This document shows positions 16,172-25,704 of a stretch of 64,000 nucleotides of DNA, in pieces. The notes under the pieces were generated by a model that saw only the letters and a program-made list of their open reading frames with translations, was not told where the DNA came from and made no database searches. This stretch comes from CBDCEG01 sp965215775 (lineage in GTDB: Bacteria > Pseudomonadota > Gammaproteobacteria > Cardiobacteriales > Ostreibacteriaceae), in contig CBDCEG010000027.1 of assembly GCA_965215775.1 (NCBI GenBank), forward strand, positions 1-64,000. Direction: 5' to 3'. The position numbers and the translations under genes were made by a program. The stretch's first letter is position 1; each line of letters starts with the position of its first letter.

Positions 16172-18979
16172 ATGAAAAAAACAAATAATATTATTAAATT
16201 AATAACAATTTTTATCAAAGTTTCTATCCTTGGATTTTCTAGTATTTCATTAGCACAAATACCACTTGATAAAATTATCACATTTCCCGATAAGAATTTT
16301 GAGTATTCAGTTAGAAAAGAAATTAACAAAATGACAGGAAATATAACTTTCTCAGATATTCAGGATATTGAGCAAATTAATTTCTCTGATAGGAAAATAA
16401 AATCTATAGAAGGCATTCAATATTTCAAATCTTTGTTATTTCTTAATCTTAGTGAGAATAACATATCAAACCTTGGTTTATTAAATCAACTAACTCAACT
16501 AAAACACCTTTACTTGAGAGAAAGTCATCTAACTAGTATTAAATTATTTGATAAACTTGTTAACTTGGAAGCTATGATATTTGATAATAATCAAATATCT
16601 GATATTAGCCCAATATCCAAATTGACAAAGCTAAGGGAATTATATTTATACAAAAGTAAAGTAACTGATATCAGTCCTCTTAAAAACCTAAAAGAATTAA
16701 GATGGATTAATTTATCATACAATAATGTAACAGATATAAGTCCCTTAAAAGACTTAACTAACTTAATAGAACTAAAAATAGAGAATAATAATATCTCTAA
16801 TATTGAGCCTCTTAAAAAACTAGTTAAATTAGAAAAATTATACTTAGAAGGTAATAAGATAAAGACTATAAATCCAATTATTGACTTAAAAAAACTAAGG
16901 TGGAGATTTTCTATAACTGATAATAATGGTCTAAATGAATATCTAAGAAAACAAATAGGAGTTGACTCAAAAGATATTTTTTTTGAAAAAGGAGCAGTGG
17001 TTAATCTCACTAAATATAAGAAATATAAAAAAAATAAATCGACCAAAATAATTATTTATGAAGACTTAGGTAATGATAACTATAAGAAAGAAGAACTTTT
17101 CTTTTCTAAGGTTAAGTTGCTAAAAAAAGTTACCTTAAATGATGCTTTTATAAAAAAATATAAAGGAAAAACAAATGCTATTATTAACTTTAATAATAAA
17201 AAACTAGAGAAAGCAATTTTGCAAGCAACTCATAAAGAAAAGCAAGGAATTACTTTAAAACAAGCTGAGAAAATTAAAGTTTTAAACCTTGCAGGGAAAA
17301 ATATAAGCTCACTTGAAGGGTTGCAGTATTTTAAATCACTAAGAATTCTAAACTTAGAAAATAATAATATTAAAGATATATCAATAATTGCTGAAATAAA
17401 AGAATTGCAATCTGTTAATTTAAAAGATAATAATATTAAAGATATCTCTAAGCTAGAGGGGTTAAAAAAATTGCAGGAGCTAAACTTAGAAAATAATAAT
17501 ATTAAAGATATTACTATTTTGCATAGTTTAGATAACTTGCAGGAGCTTTATTTAAGCAATAATAACATTGAAGACATTAACACTCTTAATCCCCAAAAAA
17601 CCATTCTCAGTTTTAGTTTTACAGGTAATGAAGAGTTAGATTGGTATCTTATAAATGGTATTCAAGAGACATACAATATTTATCAAGAGAAAGGTAAACA
17701 AATAAATACAAGTGATATTTCATATAATACTAAAAAAATCATTATTTATTGGGTTGAAAATAAAACTGTTCATATAGAAACAATTTTAACGGACAAAATA
17801 AAATATAGCTTTAAAAGTATAATTTTAAATGACGCTTTTATAAAAGAATATGCAGAGATACCTGATGATTTTGTGATAATTTTTCCTGATAAAAACTTAG
17901 AAAAAGCAATTCGTAAAATAATAAATAAACCTACGGGGAATATCATTTTTTTAGACATAAAACAAATAACAGAATTAAATCTTAGTAATAATAATATAAA
18001 ATCCATAGAGGGTTTGCGATATTTCTTAGCACTAAAAAAACTAGATTTGTCTAACAATCAAATTAAAAACATAGATCAAATTAGGAAATTAAAAAAATTA
18101 GCTCTACTAAAATTAAATAATAATAATATAAATGATATCACTCCACTGTCCAAAATAGTTGACTCCATAGATATTTACGACAGAGTTACGCTGTCTTTAG
18201 ACCTAAGTGGGAATCATATTGCTAATATAAAACCACTTATTAACTTACATTTATCTGAACTTAATCTTAGTAATAACCAAATATCTGATATTGAGGTAAT
18301 AATGTACCTTGAAAGGTTATATTATTTAAATTTGTCTAATAATCAGATTACTAATATTGAAGCAATAGCTGCTTTATGGAGCTTGCAAAAACTTGACCTT
18401 AGTCACAATAAATTTTCTAATTTTGAGGCTGTTACTAAGATATACAAATTAGAAGATATAAATCTTAGCCATAATGAAATTAGTGATCTCACACCGTTTA
18501 ATAATCTTAGCTCACAAGTGCTTTTATTGAACTTATCAAATAATAATATTTCTGACATTTTACCAATAAGTAATTTAATTAACTTAATTCATTTGGATTT
18601 GGATAATAATAACATTTCTGACATTAAACCTTTAACTAGGTTGGTTAAATTAATCAGCTTAAAGCTAAATAACAACCAAGTCTCTGATGTTAAAACTATT
18701 TTCTACCTAAGCAAGTTAAAAAAGTTAGGTATTAATGGTAATAAAATAAAAAATATAGAAGAAATTTATAACTCAGTAGAAAAGCTATGGATACAAAAAG
18801 GGGCAAAAGTAAATATCCCTAATATCCTTAAAATCAAATCTATTGCAATATTAGTTTATTGGACAGATAAAAACTTAGTTAATAAAGTTGCTGAAATAAA
18901 ACTTAGTAAAATACAAAAACTCACGGATATTATTTTAGACGATGAGTTTATAAATAAATACGCTGAACTAAAAAGATAA
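16172..18979 (+). CDS. Leucine-rich-repeat exoprotein with three cap-LRR-tail modules
   Basis: 935 residues, intact. A Sec signal peptide (about 1-28, ending SLA) is followed by three modules, each starting with the same cap: TFPDKNFEYSVRKEI (about 36), then a degenerate INFNNKKLEKAILQA (about 336) and IFPDKNLEKAIRKII (about 569). Each cap leads into LRRs of the form LxxLNLSNNxIxDI and closes with a beta-rich tail that includes IIYWVENK or LVYWTDKN and ends in LNDAFIKKY, LNDAFIKEY or LDDEFINKY. There is no LPXTG or other wall anchor, as expected for a Gram-negative cell. The role is probably binding to host or competitor surface molecules, which is inference from the fold. The next LRR gene follows after 22 bases, so the two are likely co-transcribed. 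Confidence 0.85.
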   Translation: MKKTNNIIKLITIFIKVSILGFSSISLAQIPLDKIITFPDKNFEYSVRKEINKMTGNITFSDIQDIEQINFSDRKIKSIEGIQYFKSLLFLNLSENNISNLGLLNQLTQLKHLYLRESHLTSIKLFDKLVNLEAMIFDNNQISDISPISKLTKLRELYLYKSKVTDISPLKNLKELRWINLSYNNVTDISPLKDLTNLIELKIENNNISNIEPLKKLVKLEKLYLEGNKIKTINPIIDLKKLRWRFSITDNNGLNEYLRKQIGVDSKDIFFEKGAVVNLTKYKKYKKNKSTKIIIYEDLGNDNYKKEELFFSKVKLLKKVTLNDAFIKKYKGKTNAIINFNNKKLEKAILQATHKEKQGITLKQAEKIKVLNLAGKNISSLEGLQYFKSLRILNLENNNIKDISIIAEIKELQSVNLKDNNIKDISKLEGLKKLQELNLENNNIKDITILHSLDNLQELYLSNNNIEDINTLNPQKTILSFSFTGNEELDWYLINGIQETYNIYQEKGKQINTSDISYNTKKIIIYWVENKTVHIETILTDKIKYSFKSIILNDAFIKEYAEIPDDFVIIFPDKNLEKAIRKIINKPTGNIIFLDIKQITELNLSNNNIKSIEGLRYFLALKKLDLSNNQIKNIDQIRKLKKLALLKLNNNNINDITPLSKIVDSIDIYDRVTLSLDLSGNHIANIKPLINLHLSELNLSNNQISDIEVIMYLERLYYLNLSNNQITNIEAIAALWSLQKLDLSHNKFSNFEAVTKIYKLEDINLSHNEISDLTPFNNLSSQVLLLNLSNNNISDILPISNLINLIHLDLDNNNISDIKPLTRLVKLISLKLNNNQVSDVKTIFYLSKLKKLGINGNKIKNIEEIYNSVEKLWIQKGAKVNIPNILKIKSIAILVYWTDKNLVNKVAEIKLSKIQKLTDIILDDEFINKYAELKR

Positions 18980-19001
18980 TAAATAACCTAAAAAGGAAAC
19001 T

Positions 19002-19937
19002 ATGAAAAAACAAAATATGATATTTAGAACTTTAGGAGTAGTGTTACTAATTATACTAACGCTTGGCTGTTCAGCTGTTAAAGAAATGCAACCAAATGAT
19101 GTAATAAATTTCCCTGATAAAAATTTGGAGGAAGCTGTTCGTAAGGAAATTGGAAAATACAAAGGAGATATTTTATATTCTGATGTTTCAAGTATAAAAG
19201 AAATATTATTTGATAAAAAAGGAATTAAATCAATTGAAGGAATTCAATATTTTAAATCATTAACTTATTTAAATTTGATTCAAAATAAAATAACTGATAT
19301 CTCAGCAGTTAAGAATTTAATTAAATTAGATACTTTATTTCTTTCTAATAATGAAATAACAGATATATCAGCTATTAAAAACTTAGTTAAGTTAAAATAC
19401 TTGCGGTTGGATAAAAATAAAATAACTGATATTTCTCTACTTAAGAATTTAGTTAAGTTAGACAATTTATTTTTGAGTGGAAATGAAATAACAGATATAT
19501 CAGCTATTAAAAACTTAGTTAAGTTAAAAATTTTAGAATTAAGTGCTAATAAAATAACTGATATTTCTGCACTTAAAAACTTGGTTAACTTAGAATACCT
19601 GTTTGTTGAAGATAATAAAATAACTGATATATCACTAATAAAAAATCTAAAAAAAATAAAAGGGCTTGATGTGGATAATGATAATGCAGAATATTATTCA
19701 GTTATTTATTCATTGCCAAATCTTAACCTACTTTCATTTGAAAGAGGGAGTTTACTTGATATTGCAAAATATTCTAAACTAGAAAATATAACTTTATCGG
19801 TTTATTGGTTGAACACCAGTGGAAATGGAACAGGTAGAAAAATCAAACTAGATAAAATAAAACATTTGGGCAAAGTAACTTTGGATGAAGAGTTTATAAA
19901 TAAATACGCTGAACCGAAAATAGACTATAAGCCTTAG
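19002..19937 (+). CDS. Single-module leucine-rich-repeat lipoprotein
   Basis: 311 residues. It starts MKKQNMIF, nearly as in the LRR gene at 11771, but the signal peptide ends LTLGC, a lipobox, so this paralogue should be lipid-anchored. The cap NFPDKNLEEAVRKEI follows the same KEMQPNDVI linker as in the 11771 protein. Then come about seven 22-residue LRRs alternating ITDISAIKNLVKLK and ITDISLLKNL, and one tail (LSVYWLNTSGNG, then LGKVTLDEEFINKY). It is the minimal unit of the family. An AAGGAAAC ribosome binding site precedes the ATG. IS30 copy B lies 11 bases after the stop. Confidence 0.85.
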   Translation: MKKQNMIFRTLGVVLLIILTLGCSAVKEMQPNDVINFPDKNLEEAVRKEIGKYKGDILYSDVSSIKEILFDKKGIKSIEGIQYFKSLTYLNLIQNKITDISAVKNLIKLDTLFLSNNEITDISAIKNLVKLKYLRLDKNKITDISLLKNLVKLDNLFLSGNEITDISAIKNLVKLKILELSANKITDISALKNLVNLEYLFVEDNKITDISLIKNLKKIKGLDVDNDNAEYYSVIYSLPNLNLLSFERGSLLDIAKYSKLENITLSVYWLNTSGNGTGRKIKLDKIKHLGKVTLDEEFINKYAEPKIDYKP

Positions 19938-19948
19938 GAAAATTATAT

Positions 19949-21045
19949 CCTGGTTTCTAAACCGAAGTGCAACTAAATTTTATTTTTAGGTTTTAATTTG
20001 GAACTAGTTATTTTTAGGTTTTAATTTGGAACTAGTTATTTTTATTTTTATTAACTAAGATAATAACATTATGAAAAAATACACACAATTAACCAGAACT
20101 GATATGACAAAAATTGAAACATTGCTTGAGGAGAATTATAATCCTTGTGAAATAGCGATAAAACTAGGCAAAAATAAGACTACAATATACCGCTGCATAA
20201 AAAATAATAAAAACGCAGAAACCTTTGTTGGTGAAGAGGCATGGGAGAAAGTTTCCAAGAGGAAATCTATTGCAAATAAGCATGTTAGGATATTACCTGA
20301 TAGTATTTTAGAGAAATATATTTTGATAAAAATAGAGCAACATTGGTCGCCAGAACAAATTTCTGGAAAGTGGCGAGAGGAGGCGCAAGAATCGATTTGC
20401 CACGAGACTATTTATCAATTTGTTTATAAGTATCACCCAAAATTAGTTAAGATGTATTTTAGAAGAAAAGGTAAGAAATATCAACATGATAGAAAAGAAA
20501 AATATCAAATAAAAGATCGTAGAATGATTGATGAAAGACCGCAAAATATTGAGCTTAGAGAAGAAGTTGGACATTGGGAAGGAGACACAATTGTCGGTAA
20601 AAATCACCAAGGCGCGATAGTTACAAATGTTGAAAGAAAAAGTGGTAAATTAATAGCTTCCAAAGTGAAAAAATCAACCGCAAAAGCTATTTTAGAAGCT
20701 ACAGTTAAAGATTTCAAGGACTTACCAAATGAGTTACGAATAAGCATGACATACGATAATGGCAAAGAGTTTTCTTTACACCAAGAGATTGAAAAACAAG
20801 TAAAAATGAATGTTTATTTTGCACACGCTTACTCACCTTGGGAAAGAGGAACTAATGAAAATACCAACGGTTTGCTCCGAGAATTTATCCCCAAAGGCAC
20901 TGATTTTAATAATGTTTCTGATGAAGACCTTGCTTATTTTGTAGAACTTATTAATAATAGACCACGAAAACGACTAGGATTTAAAACCCCAAATGAAGTC
21001 TTTCAAGCTGAACTTGAAAAGTTGCACTTGTAGGTAGAATCTAGC
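19949..21045 (+). mobile_element. IS30-family insertion sequence, copy B
   Basis: 1097 bases, ends CCTGGTTTC and ATCTAGC, flanked by the 3-base direct repeat TAT (19946-19948 and 21046-21048). It is inserted between the LRR lipoprotein gene and putA. A 28-base unit (AGGTTTTAATTTGGAACTAG plus 8 more) is duplicated in tandem upstream of the transposase, as in copy C but not copy A. Confidence 0.92.
20071..21033 (+). CDS. IS30-family transposase (copy B)
   Basis: 320 residues, identical in layout to copy A: N-terminal helix-turn-helix and a complete D172-D229-E263 triad. It differs from copy C only at residue 42 (Cys here, Ser in C). The copies are so close that they must have spread recently. 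Confidence 0.95.
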   Translation: MKKYTQLTRTDMTKIETLLEENYNPCEIAIKLGKNKTTIYRCIKNNKNAETFVGEEAWEKVSKRKSIANKHVRILPDSILEKYILIKIEQHWSPEQISGKWREEAQESICHETIYQFVYKYHPKLVKMYFRRKGKKYQHDRKEKYQIKDRRMIDERPQNIELREEVGHWEGDTIVGKNHQGAIVTNVERKSGKLIASKVKKSTAKAILEATVKDFKDLPNELRISMTYDNGKEFSLHQEIEKQVKMNVYFAHAYSPWERGTNENTNGLLREFIPKGTDFNNVSDEDLAYFVELINNRPRKRLGFKTPNEVFQAELEKLHL

Positions 21046-21172
21046 TATTAGATATGTTTTATTTGTAGTTTTAATAGTTAATATAAAGTTATTTGATATA
21101 TTTTTTAACTGATATAATCGTGCTTTATATTATTTTAACCCAAGCAAAATTAAGCCCAAATAACCAAAACCT

Positions 21173-24100
21173 ATGAAAACCACTAAACTCATCACAGACA
21201 AAGCCATTGATTTGGCTGAGAAATGGCAAATAAGAGCATCTGATAAAATTACTAATTTTGAGAAAGTTTTTCATGCCAAAATGAAAAAAATGTTTTCTCG
21301 TCCAATGGATAAAATTTTGTTAATTGACCTAATGGATCAGAGTTTTAGAGCCAAAGACAAGGCTAGAATTGCCAATCAAGTTGAGTATATTTTTAACAAA
21401 TACGGTATGGCTAGTTTTTTTTCTACGCCTGAGCGGTTTTTAATATTTTTGTTTAGAAACGCGGGTATTTATTTCCCAAAAATAGCGGTTCCGTTATTTA
21501 TTCAAAATGTCAGAAATGAAACCAAAACAGTTGTTATTCAAGGTGAAGAAAAATTTCTAAATGCACATCTAAAGCAAAGAAAAGCCAATGGGACTAGAGT
21601 TAATATCAATATGATTGGTGAGATTGTTTTGGGTGAAAAAGAAGCTCTTGAGAGAATGACCAAATATATGTTACTTTTGGAAAACCCCAATATTGACTAT
21701 ATGTCAATTAAGATTTCAACTCTTTTTTCTCAAATAAATCAACTATCTTATGACGATACTGTAAATGAATTTACTAGTAGATTATCCAAAATATTTACTC
21801 GGGCAAAAGAAAAATCTTTTATTGATACAAATGGCGTAAGGCAAAACAAATTCATAAATTTAGATATGGAAGAATATCGTGATTTATCGCTAACGGTAGA
21901 GGTTTTTCAAAAGGTTTTGGAAAAGCCTGAATTTCATGATTTTAAAGCTGGAATTGTATTACAAGCATATCTTCCAGATTCTCATTTGTGGCAAATAAAA
22001 CTAACTGATTGGGCTAGAAAAAGAGTTCAAAACGGTGGTTCTCCAGTAAAAATCCGTCTTGTAAAAGGTGCAAATATGGAAATGGAACAAACCGAAGCTG
22101 GGCTTAAACATTGGGAGAATTGCACTTATACCAAAAAAATCGACACAGATAGCAATTATAAAATAATGCTTGAATATGCTCTTGAGAAAGAAAATGCTCC
22201 TTTTGTCAATATTGGCGTGGCTTCACACAATCTTTTTGAGCTTGCTTATGGCTTTGAACTCGCCAAACACAATGGCGTTATGGATTGTTTTTCTATGGAA
22301 ATGTTAGAAGGAATGAGTGAGTCCGCTAGAGTTGCCATAAAGGAAATGAGCGGTGAAGTGATTTTATATGCTCCAGCGGTCAAACAAGAGCAGTTTACAA
22401 ATGCAATTGCCTACCTTGTCAGAAGGTTTGATGAGAATACTGGCAAAGACAATTTTATACGATATTCTTTTGGTCTCAAAGCTGGGAGCGATGAATGGAA
22501 TATGCTAAAACAAAAATTCATAAGCTCTTTTGAGAATAAGGAAAACCTATTTATTGGCACTAAAAGAACCCAAAATAGACTTACCGAAAATTGGGATAAT
22601 TACAAAGGCGGAAGTTTTTATAGTAAAAAATACAATGCCGAAGCTGACACCGATTTTATATTGCCTGCAAATAGAGATTGGGCAAATGGTATGCGTGATA
22701 AATGGATGAAAAAAACTGATGATAATATAGAAATAGCACCTATAGTTATTGGTGGAATGGATTTGTCAACAGACCGTGAAATTCAAAGCGTAATCGACAA
22801 ATCACAGCTAAAACAAAATATAATTTGTGGCAAATACACAATTCCAACAGCTGAGGATTTACAACAATCAGTTGAAATAGCTTTTTCTGACCCTGATAAT
22901 TGGCGTGGACAAAGCCATGAATATCGTCATGAAATGCTTTGTAAGGTTGCCAATAAAGTTCGTGAAAAACGATTGGATTTGATAGGAATAGCAGCAGCTG
23001 AAGTTGGAAAAGTTGTTACAGAAACTGATGTTGAAGTTAGTGAAGCTATTGATTTTTTGGAGTTTTACAGCCATAGTATTAGTTATTTTAAAGAATTTGA
23101 AAATTTGCAATTTGCAGGAAAAGGCGTTGGCGTTGTAATTCCGCCATGGAACTTTCCAATTGCCATTCCTCTTGGTGGAATTGCTGCCTCACTTGCCGCT
23201 GGAAATACAGTTATTGTAAAACCCGCCTCAGCTTCTGCCCTTTGTACCTATGAGCTTTGCAAATGCTTTTGGGAAGCTGGAATTAGTAAAAATACACTTC
23301 AATTTGTGCCAGCTCCAGGTAGATTAGCTGGAAAATATTTGGTAGAAAACCCAAAAGTTGATTTTGTAATATTAACTGGTGGCGAAGATACGGCATATTC
23401 TATGCTCAAATCCAGACCAAATCTATTCTTAACAGCAGAAACAGGTGGCAAAGACGCCACAATCGTAACTGCAATGTCTGATAGAGAACAAGCCATTAAA
23501 AATGTGATTGCAAGTGCATTTAACAACAGTGGGCAAAAATGTTCGGCAACCTCTTTGCTGATTTTGGAAGAAGAAGTTTACGATGATAATGATTTTAGAA
23601 ATGCACTAAAAGATGCAGCCCAAAGTCTAATTGTTGGATCAGTTTGGGATTATAAAAACCGAATTGGAACTCTTGCTAGTAAAGTTGGTGGTAATCTCAA
23701 AAAATCATTAGAAACATTAGAAGACAGTGAGAGTTGGCTTGTAGAACCTTCTTTTGCACAAGACAATGAATATATGCTAAAACCAGCCATAAAATGGGGT
23801 GTTTCTGATGGTAATTTTTGTCATATGAATGAGTTATTTGGTCCTGTTTTATCAGTTATGAAAGCTAAAAACTTGAAACACGCCATAGAACTAGTAAATA
23901 AAACTGGCTATGGTCTGACCTCAGGAATAGAATCTTTGGACGATAGAGAAGTTTCATATTGGCGAGAAAATATAAAAGCTGGAAATCTATACATAAATCG
24001 TGGAACAACAGGTGCAATCGTGCTTCGTCAGCCATTTGGTGGTATGGGAAAATCAGCAATTGGAGCAGGCAGAAAAGCAGGACATTACAACTATGTAACT

Positions 24101-24763
24101 CAATTTATGGACTTTGTGGAAACAAAAAATCCTGAAACAAAAAAACAATATTCTCACAAACTAGTTGATAGTTTAAATTATTGGATAAAAAATTCTGAGA
24201 AAGAAACACACAAAGACTTTGAAAATGATTTTGGCAAATTAGAATCAGCTCTACAAAGCTATTTGCACAATTTGGAAAATGAATTTGCAAAAGAACATGA
24301 TTATTTTAAACTTCGTGGAGAAGACAATATTTTCAACTATATTCCACTAAAAAAAGTAGCCATAAGAGTTTGTGAAAACGACAGTTTATTTGATGTTTTT
24401 AGTAGAATATTGGCTGCAAAAATAAGTGGTGTAAATATTCATTTGAGCATAGATTCTACCCTTGAAAATAGCGTTGTTGCATTTATTTATGAAAATGAAA
24501 ATATTCTGGAATCTAGCGATACAATAAAAAGGGAAAATGAAAAAGAATTTGTAAAATGTTTTGAATTGGTAGATAGAATTATCTATTCTAAAATTGGAAA
24601 TGTAAGTGATTTTATATTTGAAGAATCTAGTAAATTATCCAAATTTATAGTTCGTGAAAAACCATTGATGCAAGGAAGACTGGAGCTTTTAAACTATTTT
24701 AAAGAACAAAGTATTTCTCATAGTTATCATAGATATGGAAATATTGGGGCGAGGGAATTGTAG
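21173..24763 (+). CDS. putA: Bifunctional proline dehydrogenase / L-glutamate gamma-semialdehyde dehydrogenase
   Basis: 1196 residues. The proline dehydrogenase barrel spans roughly residues 80-460 (VKIRLVKGANMEME, then NIGVASHNLFELAYG). The aldehyde dehydrogenase domain spans about 530-1000, with PPWNFPIAIP, the catalytic Glu in TAETGGKDA (about 755) and the nucleophile Cys in NNSGQKCSATS (about 790). About 200 further residues lack clear motifs. There is no N-terminal ribbon-helix-helix domain, so it should not act as the put repressor. The length and missing DNA-binding domain resemble the epsilonproteobacterial PutA type. It oxidises proline to glutamate at the membrane with FAD and NAD. 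IS30 copy B lies upstream, and a neighbouring put transporter is absent. Confidence 0.93.
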   Translation: MKTTKLITDKAIDLAEKWQIRASDKITNFEKVFHAKMKKMFSRPMDKILLIDLMDQSFRAKDKARIANQVEYIFNKYGMASFFSTPERFLIFLFRNAGIYFPKIAVPLFIQNVRNETKTVVIQGEEKFLNAHLKQRKANGTRVNINMIGEIVLGEKEALERMTKYMLLLENPNIDYMSIKISTLFSQINQLSYDDTVNEFTSRLSKIFTRAKEKSFIDTNGVRQNKFINLDMEEYRDLSLTVEVFQKVLEKPEFHDFKAGIVLQAYLPDSHLWQIKLTDWARKRVQNGGSPVKIRLVKGANMEMEQTEAGLKHWENCTYTKKIDTDSNYKIMLEYALEKENAPFVNIGVASHNLFELAYGFELAKHNGVMDCFSMEMLEGMSESARVAIKEMSGEVILYAPAVKQEQFTNAIAYLVRRFDENTGKDNFIRYSFGLKAGSDEWNMLKQKFISSFENKENLFIGTKRTQNRLTENWDNYKGGSFYSKKYNAEADTDFILPANRDWANGMRDKWMKKTDDNIEIAPIVIGGMDLSTDREIQSVIDKSQLKQNIICGKYTIPTAEDLQQSVEIAFSDPDNWRGQSHEYRHEMLCKVANKVREKRLDLIGIAAAEVGKVVTETDVEVSEAIDFLEFYSHSISYFKEFENLQFAGKGVGVVIPPWNFPIAIPLGGIAASLAAGNTVIVKPASASALCTYELCKCFWEAGISKNTLQFVPAPGRLAGKYLVENPKVDFVILTGGEDTAYSMLKSRPNLFLTAETGGKDATIVTAMSDREQAIKNVIASAFNNSGQKCSATSLLILEEEVYDDNDFRNALKDAAQSLIVGSVWDYKNRIGTLASKVGGNLKKSLETLEDSESWLVEPSFAQDNEYMLKPAIKWGVSDGNFCHMNELFGPVLSVMKAKNLKHAIELVNKTGYGLTSGIESLDDREVSYWRENIKAGNLYINRGTTGAIVLRQPFGGMGKSAIGAGRKAGHYNYVTQFMDFVETKNPETKKQYSHKLVDSLNYWIKNSEKETHKDFENDFGKLESALQSYLHNLENEFAKEHDYFKLRGEDNIFNYIPLKKVAIRVCENDSLFDVFSRILAAKISGVNIHLSIDSTLENSVVAFIYENENILESSDTIKRENEKEFVKCFELVDRIIYSKIGNVSDFIFEESSKLSKFIVREKPLMQGRLELLNYFKEQSISHSYHRYGNIGAREL

Positions 24764-24789
24764 TGATTGCTTCAATGATAATATAGTAT

Positions 24790-24853
24790 TGAAGTGGTTC
24801 GGTTTTGCAGGACATATTTTTAGTTTATAATACAATTTTAAGAGGAAAAAATT
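24790..24853 (+). promoter_or_regulatory. Leader resembling the left end of the IS3-family element
   Basis: These 64 bases match 38473-38536, the left end of the IS3-family element, at most positions, and have the identical 64-base spacing from TGAAGTGGTTC to the ATG. The shared TATAATACA and AGAGGAAAAAATT elements would act as -10 box and ribosome binding site. No transposase follows here. Confidence 0.7.
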
Positions 24854-25657
24854 ATGGGAAATGCAGATCTTATAGCTTTGGCTATATTAATCATTTTGGC
24901 TACAGCACCTGTTTTTTACCCGTTTATCAAAACTAAACGGTTAGCACTGCAAATATTTATTATATTAATAAATATTAGTTATCTGATTTTTGCATGGTTT
25001 GTACCAGCTAAAATCTCCAATAATTATATGATTCTTCTAATACTCAGTTTGATACTTTCAACGGCTCCTTTATTAGCTCTATCTTATTTATTAGGTTTGC
25101 CCATTGCTCTTTTTAATAAATCAATAAAGCAAACTAAATTAAACAAAATAATAAATGTCATAATATTTATTATTTTAATAATAAACATAATATTAATATT
25201 GAGACCTACTTATAGTGAGTTAGAAATGGAATATATTCTATTTACTCCTTTGATTTACCTTTTATCATTTCCAATTATTTCACCATTTACTAAAATAAAT
25301 CGCTATTTTTCACAAGTGCTTATAATAGTTGTTAGCATTTATCTTCTTAGAGCTCACATTGAAGAACTTTATTATATTTGCGATACTTCCCATGATATAG
25401 GAATAGGGCATATGATGGGATCTTTGATTTTTGATGATTTTGTTTTATTTATCACGGCAACTTATATATTTAATATTATCATTTCCTTTTTCAATAAATC
25501 AATAAAGAAAACAACTTTAAATGTATCTATAGATATTTTTATTTTATTAGCATTTATGTTTGTTTTTCTTTATGTTCCCACAATATCAAAAAAACTTGAC
25601 CATGAAGGTGGTTGTGAACAGCTTAGTCTTATAGGCAAAGTTCTTTTTATCAAATAA
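24854..25657 (+). CDS. Polytopic membrane protein of unknown function
   Basis: 267 residues with about seven or eight hydrophobic segments; no family recognised. Two segments resemble each other, FNKSIKQTKLNKIINVIIFI (about 93) and FNKSIKKTTLNVSIDIFILL (about 215), so the protein may have arisen by an internal duplication. The C-terminus has a soluble tail with HEGGCEQLSLIG. Its leader is derived from, or shared with, an IS3-family left end, so its expression signals are probably borrowed. No functional partner is evident nearby. Confidence 0.55.
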   Translation: MGNADLIALAILIILATAPVFYPFIKTKRLALQIFIILINISYLIFAWFVPAKISNNYMILLILSLILSTAPLLALSYLLGLPIALFNKSIKQTKLNKIINVIIFIILIINIILILRPTYSELEMEYILFTPLIYLLSFPIISPFTKINRYFSQVLIIVVSIYLLRAHIEELYYICDTSHDIGIGHMMGSLIFDDFVLFITATYIFNIIISFFNKSIKKTTLNVSIDIFILLAFMFVFLYVPTISKKLDHEGGCEQLSLIGKVLFIK

Positions 25658-25704
25658 ACAGCTATATGGTTATTTATAATAACAAACAAAGCTCATTATT
25701 ATCT

